Of a stretch of DNA of 10,377 bases, positions 6,223-10,377 are shown piece after piece. Below the pieces are notes generated by a model. It was not told where the DNA came from. It did not search any database and saw nothing but the letters and a program-made list of their open reading frames with translations. Position numbers and translations under genes: made by a program. The DNA is from Thermoplasmata archaeon. GTDB taxonomy: Archaea; Thermoplasmatota; Thermoplasmata; Thermoplasmatales; Thermoplasmataceae. The stretch is taken from assembly GCA_021850745.1 (NCBI GenBank), contig JAJZKX010000039.1, positions 1 through 10,377 of the forward strand. Direction: 5' to 3'. Every line of letters begins with the position of its first letter. Positions within the stretch are counted from its first letter, which is position 1.

Positions 6223-6471
6223 TCATAATTTGGGCTTCCATACTATTCCCGAAATAAACAGGATAAAACCTATTGTGGCCATGATAGAGCCGACGCCTTC
6301 CAGGTTGGCTGCAGTGCTGACTGTTGTGTTATAACCGGGAGCTATGTTCCCTAAGGTTGCATACAGATTTTCTGTTGACCATATGTTATAACCAAAGACA
6401 AACAGAAATACACCTACAACAAGCATAATGGCACCAACCAGGTAAATTGCCAGCGCAGCATATTTTTTCAT
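6223..6471 (-). CDS. Small two-helix membrane protein, function unknown
   Basis: This is an 82-residue protein that I do not recognise. It has two clear membrane helices, about residues 5-27 (ending VGVFLFVFG) and 59-77 (VGSIMATIGFILFISGIV). Between them is a polar loop of about 30 residues with a possible glycosylation sequon, N48-T-T. Lys2-Lys3 and the C-terminal W-K-P-K-L suggest both ends lie in the cytoplasm with the loop outside. The start is ATG 6469-6471, preceded at 10 nt by GGGTG, with a TATA-like TTTAAAAATTATC about 50 nt upstream. It is divergent from the sulfite-oxidase-like gene, with an inverted repeat over its promoter. It may be an accessory membrane subunit or a stand-alone small protein; nothing in the sequence decides. 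Confidence 0.7.
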   Translation of the reverse strand: MKKYAALAIYLVGAIMLVVGVFLFVFGYNIWSTENLYATLGNIAPGYNTTVSTAANLEGVGSIMATIGFILFISGIVWKPKL

Positions 6472-6502
6472 CAGCCATCAACACCCATTTAATTAGCCAC
6501 AC

Positions 6503-6521
6503 AATTATCGATCTGATAATT
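6503..6521. promoter_or_regulatory. Inverted repeat over the membrane-protein promoter
   Basis: AATTATC (6503-6509) and GATAATT (6515-6521) are exact reverse complements separated by GATCT. The dyad lies between the TATA box and the expected start site of the minus-strand gene, a position suited to a repressor. AT-rich composition raises the chance of coincidence. Confidence 0.4.
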
Positions 6522-6528
6522 TTTAAAG
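6518..6528 (-). promoter_or_regulatory. TATA box of the small membrane protein gene
   Basis: On the minus strand it reads TTTAAAAATTA. Transcription should start near 6497, leaving a leader of about 26 nt with GGGTG in it. The inverted repeat at 6503-6521 overlaps its downstream edge. Confidence 0.5.
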
Positions 6529-6541
6529 CTTGCCATCAGAG

Positions 6542-6552
6542 TTAAAAATATA
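6542..6552 (+). promoter_or_regulatory. TATA box of the sulfite-oxidase-like gene
   Basis: TTAAAAATATA is centred near 6547; transcription should begin near 6572-6575, inside the dyad at 6567-6588, leaving a leader of about 45 nt. Confidence 0.55.
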
Positions 6553-6566
6553 GTTATTCATGAAAA

Positions 6567-6588
6567 AATGTCAAGAATTGTTGACATT
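6567..6588 (+). promoter_or_regulatory. 22-bp dyad at the expected start site; candidate operator
   Basis: The 8-bp arms AATGTCAA (6567-6574) and TTGACATT (6581-6588) are exact reverse complements. The 6-bp centre GAATTG keeps AATT symmetry, so only one pair of positions breaks a full 22-bp palindrome. Placement just downstream of the TATA box is where archaeal repressors usually bind. A second exact palindrome, CACAATTGTG, follows at 6600-6609. Confidence 0.55.
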
Positions 6589-6619
6589 AAATGTTAATAC
6601 ACAATTGTGATTTGATGCT

Positions 6620-7240
6620 ATGGAGCCCAAGACCGTAGAGGTAGAGAACCCGGGACAGAGATACATCAAGGATTTCATAATTTATTCTGCACTTGGAGAG
6701 CCTGTGATAAAACCTGAGGAGTGGTCACTCACCATAGGCGGCCTTGTTGAAAAGCCTCAGAAGTTCAGCTTCAAGGAAGTCATGGAGATGCCCCATGTCA
6801 AATACATCTGTGACTTCAACTGTGTAACAGCCTGGAGCATAAAACAGGTCCACTGGGAGGGCCCCAGCATGAAGGGGCTCATTGAAAGGGCAGGGCCAAA
6901 GAAGGAGGCGAAGTGGGTCATGTTCAAGTGCGCGGATGGCTACACAACCCCTGTTCCCATAGAATACGCCATGACCGAAGATGCGGTTGTTGCAGTGAAG
7001 ATGAATGGTGAGTTTCTGAAAACCGAACAGGGCTATCCCGCAAGGCCTTTCATGCCCGAACTCTACGCCTGGAAGAGCGCAAAATGGCTCACAGGCATTG
7101 ACCTCATAGAAGATTATGAGGACGGCTACTGGGAGGCATATGGCTACCACGAGAGGGGGCTTGTCTCAGGCGGAGAAAGATATACCAACGGGCTCTGGAG
7201 AAGGGTCAAGAAGACCGTTACCGGCAAGGTAAGGGCCTGA
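6620..7240 (+). CDS. Sulfite-oxidase-like molybdopterin-binding protein
   Basis: This 206-residue protein consists of the oxidoreductase molybdopterin-binding domain of the sulfite oxidase/YedY family. The segment WSLTIGGLVEKPQKFSFKEV (35-54) opens the domain. The expected Mo ligand is C68 in DFNCVTAWSI. HWEGPSMKGLIERAG and GYTTPVPIE, then AVVAVKMNG, PARPFMPELYAWKSAKW and the tail GYWEAYGYHERG, are the conserved blocks of the short archaeal/bacterial members. There is no Tat or Sec signal, so it should be cytoplasmic, and no haem or dimerisation domain. The substrate is unknown; sulfite, or a sulfoxide in the MsrP manner, are possibilities. The ATG at 6620 has only a weak GTGA upstream. It converges with the propeller gene, with 14 bp between stops, so their transcripts probably overlap. 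Confidence 0.9.
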   Translation: MEPKTVEVENPGQRYIKDFIIYSALGEPVIKPEEWSLTIGGLVEKPQKFSFKEVMEMPHVKYICDFNCVTAWSIKQVHWEGPSMKGLIERAGPKKEAKWVMFKCADGYTTPVPIEYAMTEDAVVAVKMNGEFLKTEQGYPARPFMPELYAWKSAKWLTGIDLIEDYEDGYWEAYGYHERGLVSGGERYTNGLWRRVKKTVTGKVRA

Positions 7241-7254
7241 ATCCTGGCCAATTT

Positions 7255-9591
7255 TCATTTCCTGTGCCTCTTTGCGTTGAGAATCAGCCCAGCGAATAGG
7301 GACGCGGACATTGCTACTGCAGAATATGCAAGAAGATCATGGAAAAGGTTCTGATATGAGAATATTCCCTCCTGTGGGGATGTGATATTAATTGTTACCA
7401 CGATGTTGCGGCTATTGATTGAGAAGTTCCCTGATGATGGTTTCGCCGAGAGGTTACTGGAAGATGTTGTTACATCGAATGAATAAAGCCCATCAGGTAT
7501 GAAGAATGAGTATCTGCTCTGGGAAACAGTGCCGGACACAAGGTTCTCAGGGCCTTCGATATGCACGCTCCAGGTAGCATTCCTCAGGCCATTTGTTTTG
7601 AATGTTGCATTGAAGCTGGGGGCTCCAACCACTGAAACGCTGTTTGAAAAGTGGTTTGACACATACATGTATCCATTGCCTGAGTCGAAGGCTATATTCT
7701 CAGGGGATTCACCAACGTTAATGGCTGCTACGACCTTTTCTGTCCGCCCGCTTATTACATCCACGTTGTTGGATCCGCTGTCCGCCACATAGATTAAACC
7801 GCTGTACGGGTCATAGGAAATCCCTGCAGGGTTTGAACCAACAGTAATGTTTGCGACCACCTTGCCTGTTGAAGCATTTATCACATCTACCTTGTTTATG
7901 TCAGTGCAGGATGCGTAGAGCAGGGAATTTGCAGTGTCAATCGCTATTCCGGAAACGCTTGCGCCCACATCGATTGACCTGGCCTGGGTACTGTTGCCGG
8001 CATTTATCACGGTTATGTTGCTTTCCAGCTGGTTCGTCACATAGACCTCATTGTTAGTGCTGTCCCAAACACCATCATAAGGTGCATTTGAATTGGGATT
8101 GTTCGTGAGGTTTATGGTCTTCGTTGCTGTGGAAGTGGAACCATTGATCACCGTGATGTTGTCGGAACCATAATTCATGACGAACATGAGGCCAGCACGG
8201 GGATCGAACACTATTCCATTTGGGGTTGTGCCTGCGCTGATGTTCTTTGCAACTCTGTTTGTCGTGCCATTGATCACTTTTACAGTTCCTGAGCCCTGAT
8301 CACTCACATACACCATGTTGCTGACATAATCAACGGCTATGCCTCCCGGGCCTCCATTTACAGGAATTGAGCCTTCAATCCTGTTTTCAGATGCGTTGAT
8401 AAGCAGTACCTTGTTAGACTGGGGCGCAGATACGTATACAAGGCCATGTTGCGGCGAATACTGCACATACTGGGGATAATGTCCGGGGTCGATTGTGGAA
8501 AATGTATTGTCGGTGGCGTTGAAAACATATAAAGTGTCCGTGTGGCCGCATACATAGATGTTATTGTTGGCCGGATCGTATTCCATACTTGATACATATC
8601 CTGCAAAGTTCACATTTGAAACGATGCTGCCGTTCTCTGGGCTGATCACGGATAGTGATATGGCCGCAAACTGCCCTTCATAGATGTACCCATTCAGCAG
8701 GTCCACCACAAATCCGGCCACATATCCTGATAGGGCATAATTGGCAACTATCCTGTTTGTGGTTCCATTCATCACGGTGATGGAGTTGCCATTTCCAATA
8801 TACATGTCTCCAGTCATGGGATCATAGGAAGCCCAGGAAACTGTCCCATTGAGGGCTATGGCCTCCTCAATGGTGTTTGAAGTGCCATTTATTATGGTGA
8901 TAAAATTGGAATTGGTGAACAATACATAGACAAATCCGTTGGCCCCGTCAACAAACAGCCTGTTTGTGCCGTTAATTCCAGTTATGTTTGCCAATTTCTG
9001 GTGTGTTGATGCGTTTATGACCAACACATATCCAAAGGAGTTTGAGGAGCTGTAAAATGATGCATATACGCAGTTGTCAAAGCTGTCGTATATTATCGAG
9101 GACGGGATCTCGCCCGTTTTTATGGTGGACACCACCCTGTTGTATTTGCAGCTGATCACAGAGATGCCGAGGCTATCGGAAACAAAGACTTCGTTTTCCT
9201 TTGGGCTGAATGTGCAGCTGTAAGGGCTTGGCCCAACAGAGATGTTGGCAAAAACATTGTTAGTGGAGCCTTTTATTACAGATACAATGCTGGAACCCTG
9301 GTTTACAGCATATATGTTCCCATTGCTGGAATCCACAGCAGTGACCCTCAATACGTTGAACCCCACATCAATGTTGCCCATGTTTTCAATGCTCCCGGGG
9401 AGTGAAGTTTTGCTGCTCCCAGTTGAGCCATTGACAGAAAGGGAGAAAGAGGCCTTAGTTCTGGAAGCCCTTTGCGAAATCTGAGAGGCAGAATGGGACC
9501 CCGGCATTGAAACGGAGACGGGGACAATTATCAGAAGCAGGGCAACCAATAACGAAATTGCGAACCGGGCCGATCTGATAGGAATCCGCAT
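7255..9591 (-). CDS. Surface protein with 14 YVTN-type propeller blades and C-terminal anchor
   Basis: This is a 778-residue exported protein. Residues 1-35 form a signal peptide (RSAR, then a long Leu/Val/Ile core ending near SMPGSHSA). A Ser-rich linker leads to about 14 repeats of 40-45 residues (about 79-656) with the pattern G-x-D-x2-N-x-x-hydrophobic-YV, then V-x-V-I-N-x-S/T. Examples are DSGNGYMYVSN near 635 and DPYSGLIYVAD near 594. Fourteen fits two seven-bladed propellers. Residues 657-740 form a beta domain of the GL-x-x-x-TWSVHIEG...G-Y-SFDV kind seen in thermopsins and other archaeal surface proteins. A membrane helix (about 750-771) and the basic tail AKRHRK anchor the C-terminus. 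N-x-S/T sequons are very abundant, suggesting heavy glycosylation. Likely a cell-envelope or adhesion protein; the ligand is unknown. It begins at ATG 9589-9591, probably leaderless. Confidence 0.92.
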   Translation of the reverse strand: MRIPIRSARFAISLLVALLLIIVPVSVSMPGSHSASQISQRASRTKASFSLSVNGSTGSSKTSLPGSIENMGNIDVGFNVLRVTAVDSSNGNIYAVNQGSSIVSVIKGSTNNVFANISVGPSPYSCTFSPKENEVFVSDSLGISVISCKYNRVVSTIKTGEIPSSIIYDSFDNCVYASFYSSSNSFGYVLVINASTHQKLANITGINGTNRLFVDGANGFVYVLFTNSNFITIINGTSNTIEEAIALNGTVSWASYDPMTGDMYIGNGNSITVMNGTTNRIVANYALSGYVAGFVVDLLNGYIYEGQFAAISLSVISPENGSIVSNVNFAGYVSSMEYDPANNNIYVCGHTDTLYVFNATDNTFSTIDPGHYPQYVQYSPQHGLVYVSAPQSNKVLLINASENRIEGSIPVNGGPGGIAVDYVSNMVYVSDQGSGTVKVINGTTNRVAKNISAGTTPNGIVFDPRAGLMFVMNYGSDNITVINGSTSTATKTINLTNNPNSNAPYDGVWDSTNNEVYVTNQLESNITVINAGNSTQARSIDVGASVSGIAIDTANSLLYASCTDINKVDVINASTGKVVANITVGSNPAGISYDPYSGLIYVADSGSNNVDVISGRTEKVVAAINVGESPENIAFDSGNGYMYVSNHFSNSVSVVGAPSFNATFKTNGLRNATWSVHIEGPENLVSGTVSQSRYSFFIPDGLYSFDVTTSSSNLSAKPSSGNFSINSRNIVVTINITSPQEGIFSYQNLFHDLLAYSAVAMSASLFAGLILNAKRHRK

Positions 9592-9611
9592 TCCGTGGTT
9601 GATATAAAAAA

Positions 9612-9624
9612 TTTATCTATTAAA
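9612..9624 (-). promoter_or_regulatory. TATA box of the propeller gene; probable leaderless mRNA
   Basis: On the minus strand it reads TTTAATAGATAAA, centred about 27 nt before ATG 9591. No ribosome binding site precedes the start. A second AT-rich stretch nearer the gene (9602-9611) is too close for the usual spacing. Confidence 0.45.
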
Positions 9625-9776
9625 CCATTCGCATACTAAAGTGACTTGCCTTCTTGGCCCACTTGGATTGGCCGTTTGCCAAGACATCTGGATTTGATAT
9701 GCCTGATTGAATGCACTTTCCATTACAGTGCCATAACAACAAATTAAATAGACGATCAAAATTTCTTGGAACTGAA
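9625..9776. other. Intergenic region with the tRNA-Gln promoter
   Basis: No coding gene is supported. AAATTAAATA (9741-9750) lies about 30 nt before the tRNA and is a suitable TATA box for it. Minus-strand open frames running through here cross the tRNA and are not genes. Confidence 0.45.
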
Positions 9777-9849
9777 AGCCCCGTGGTGTAGTGGCCAAGC
9801 ATTTCGGACTTTGGATCCGACGACGGCAGTTCGAATCTGCCCGGGGCTA
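9777..9849 (+). tRNA. tRNA-Gln (anticodon UUG)
   Basis: The 73 nt fold into a complete cloverleaf. The acceptor stem is AGCCCCG (9777-9783) with CGGGGCT (9842-9848) and discriminator A9849. The anticodon stem TCGGA/TCCGA (9804-9808, 9816-9820) holds the loop CTTTGGA with anticodon TTG at 9811-9813. The T stem is GGCAG/CTGCC with loop TTCGAAT (9830-9836). CCA is not encoded, as is usual in these archaea. It decodes CAA and, by wobble, CAG. In archaea this tRNA is charged with Glu and amidated by GatDE. No direct repeat of its 3' end marking an integrated element is seen inside the window. Confidence 0.97.
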
Positions 9850-9960
9850 TGCCTGTTTTACTCCGGTACACATAATTAACAGAGCGTATTGGGAAGACTT
9901 TTCCTGATTCGATTAAGTTATACTGTTAATATGCAATATCATGCGAAGTCCCTAATTGCC

Positions 9961-10014
9961 ATGTTGGCGTTGGAAGCGACCCTTCCGGCCTGCAGGGCAA
10001 AGGGGAGAGGATAA
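9961..10014 (+). other. Possible 17-codon upstream reading frame
   Basis: ATG 9961 opens a frame of 17 codons (MLALEATLPACRAKGRG) that stops 2 nt before the next ATG at 10017 and contains that gene's ribosome binding site. It has no site of its own, though AT-rich sequence near 9930-9940 could give a leaderless start here. It may be chance. Confidence 0.2.
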
Positions 10015-10016
10015 TC

Positions 10017-10211
10017 ATGATCAGGGTGGTTGGCAGAAAGGGGTTACAGCTTGAGATCCGGGAAGAAAGGAAAGTTGAGGATGTGTTGAAGGAGCTGGGC
10101 CTGAAGGAGCAGAGTTTCGTCTGCGTGAGGAACGGAACCCCTGTTACCAGGTTTGACACACTGAAGCCTGAAGATGATGTTACTTTCCTGGAAATATTTT
10201 CAGGGGGGTAG
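10017..10211 (+). CDS. Ubiquitin-like small modifier / sulfur carrier (MoaD/ThiS/SAMP family)
   Basis: This 64-residue beta-grasp protein ends in SGG, the C-terminal di-glycine that an E1-like enzyme adenylates and converts to a thiocarboxylate or attaches to lysines. The N-terminal strands (MIRVVGRKG and LQLEIREER), the helix VEDVLKELGL (20-29), the strand FVCVRNGTPV (34-43) and the tail LKPEDDVTFLEIFSGG (49-64) follow the ThiS/MoaD/TtuB plan. Such proteins supply sulfur for molybdopterin, thiamine or 2-thiouridine in tRNA, or modify proteins as archaeal SAMPs do. Its length is closer to ThiS/TtuB/SAMP2 than to the larger MoaD (about 80-90). The start is ATG 10017 with GGGGAGAGG (10002-10010) 6 nt upstream. 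No E1 gene is in the window. Its 3' end overlaps a converging gene by 12 bp. Confidence 0.85.
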   Translation: MIRVVGRKGLQLEIREERKVEDVLKELGLKEQSFVCVRNGTPVTRFDTLKPEDDVTFLEIFSGG

Positions 10212-10377
10212 AACAGGAAGGACCCGGTTGTAGAATTTTCCTAGAACGAGGAATTTATCACTGCCCTTGGAAGGATCTATGATCTTCATGTTTTCCTTGA
10301 GCCTGTCAATGTTTTTCCCTATGGTGAAGCCTTTTATGCGGTCTCTCACAACAACTTCCAGTTCCCTCATTTCAACG
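10200..10377 (-). CDS. Unrecognised protein, C-terminal end (runs off the window)
   Basis: A minus-strand frame is open from the right edge to TGA at 10202-10200 and gives 59 residues. They include MRELEVVVRDRIKGF, TIGKNIDRLKENMKI, IDPSKGSDKFLVLGKFYN and a C-terminus RVLPVLPP. I do not recognise the family. The sequence alternates predicted strand (LEVVVRD), helix (NIDRLKENMK) and strand (KFLVLGKFY), looks like genuine soluble protein, and is rich in charged residues. An ATG two codons from the edge (10370-10368) could also make it a complete 57-residue protein, but the frame continues open to the edge. The codon choice and lack of stops support coding. It overlaps the 3' end of the GG-tailed gene by 12 bp. 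Confidence 0.6.
   Translation of the reverse strand, partial: VEMRELEVVVRDRIKGFTIGKNIDRLKENMKIIDPSKGSDKFLVLGKFYNRVLPVLPP

Noticed and set aside
6137..6334. 65-residue plus-strand open frame before the small membrane gene
   Set aside because: Its 3' half is antisense to the membrane protein, no ribosome binding site precedes the ATG, and the sequence is not protein-like.
7499..7792. 97-residue plus-strand open frame within the propeller gene
   Set aside because: It is antisense to well-defined propeller repeats, has no start signal or family features, and arises from the repeat codon pattern, as do those at 7851-8057 and 9242-9484.
7255..9591. Tandem DNA repeats suggesting a CRISPR or satellite
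   Set aside because: The recurring motifs such as CCATTGATCAC are diverged codings of the VINGT-type blade strand, not regular DNA repeats with spacers.
9613..9871. Two minus-strand open frames across the tRNA-Gln gene
   Set aside because: Both run through the complete cloverleaf and include tRNA-derived residues, a common false gene call.

Overview
The window looks like part of a chromosome from an acidophilic archaeon of the Thermoplasmatales type (Thermoplasma, Cuniculiplasma and relatives). The signs are a zinc-containing dicluster ferredoxin with the N-terminal extension typical of Thermoplasma and Sulfolobus, an archaeal tRNA-Gln without encoded CCA, TATA-type promoters (some so close to the start codon that the mRNAs are probably leaderless), GGTGA-type ribosome binding sites, a cupredoxin with a GPSGWG...GWM tail, and a large YVTN-propeller surface protein. 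The genus cannot be fixed from the sequence alone. The genes are mostly single transcription units that change strand often.

Layout. 1-522 (+): 3' part of a DHA2-type MFS exporter. 673-1104 (+): zinc ferredoxin with a TTG start. About 1255-1758 (+): AhpD-family peroxidase-like protein. 1993-2646 (+): membrane-anchored cupredoxin. 2790-3320 (-): small P-loop kinase-like protein. 3584-4297 (+): an AHSA1/SRPBCC gene followed directly by an ArsR-family regulator, both broken (two frameshifts and a nonsense codon). 4367-6007 (-): intact formate-tetrahydrofolate ligase. 6223-6471 (-): small two-helix membrane protein. 6620-7240 (+): sulfite-oxidase-like molybdopterin protein, divergent from the membrane protein across a 148-bp region rich in inverted repeats. 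7255-9591 (-): 778-residue surface protein with 14 propeller blades. 9777-9849 (+): tRNA-Gln(UUG). 10017-10211 (+): 64-residue ubiquitin-like sulfur carrier/modifier ending in GG. 10200-10377 (-): C-terminal end of an unrecognised protein, overlapping the previous gene tail to tail.

How the genes fit together. Ferredoxin, AhpD-like protein and cupredoxin lie in series on one strand and all concern redox chemistry or electron transfer, but each has its own promoter or a sizeable gap, so they are neighbours rather than a proven operon. Formate-tetrahydrofolate ligase serves one-carbon metabolism. The sulfite-oxidase-like protein needs molybdopterin, whose dithiolene sulfurs are delivered by a MoaD-type GG-tailed protein. 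The GG-tailed protein at the right end could be that carrier, but it could equally serve tRNA thiolation or protein modification. I see no phage, CRISPR array, insertion sequence or clear multi-gene defence system. The best leads are the decayed ArsR/AHSA1 pair, the cupredoxin with a CuA-like Cys pair but no following His, the dyads in the divergent promoter, and the GG-tailed protein.
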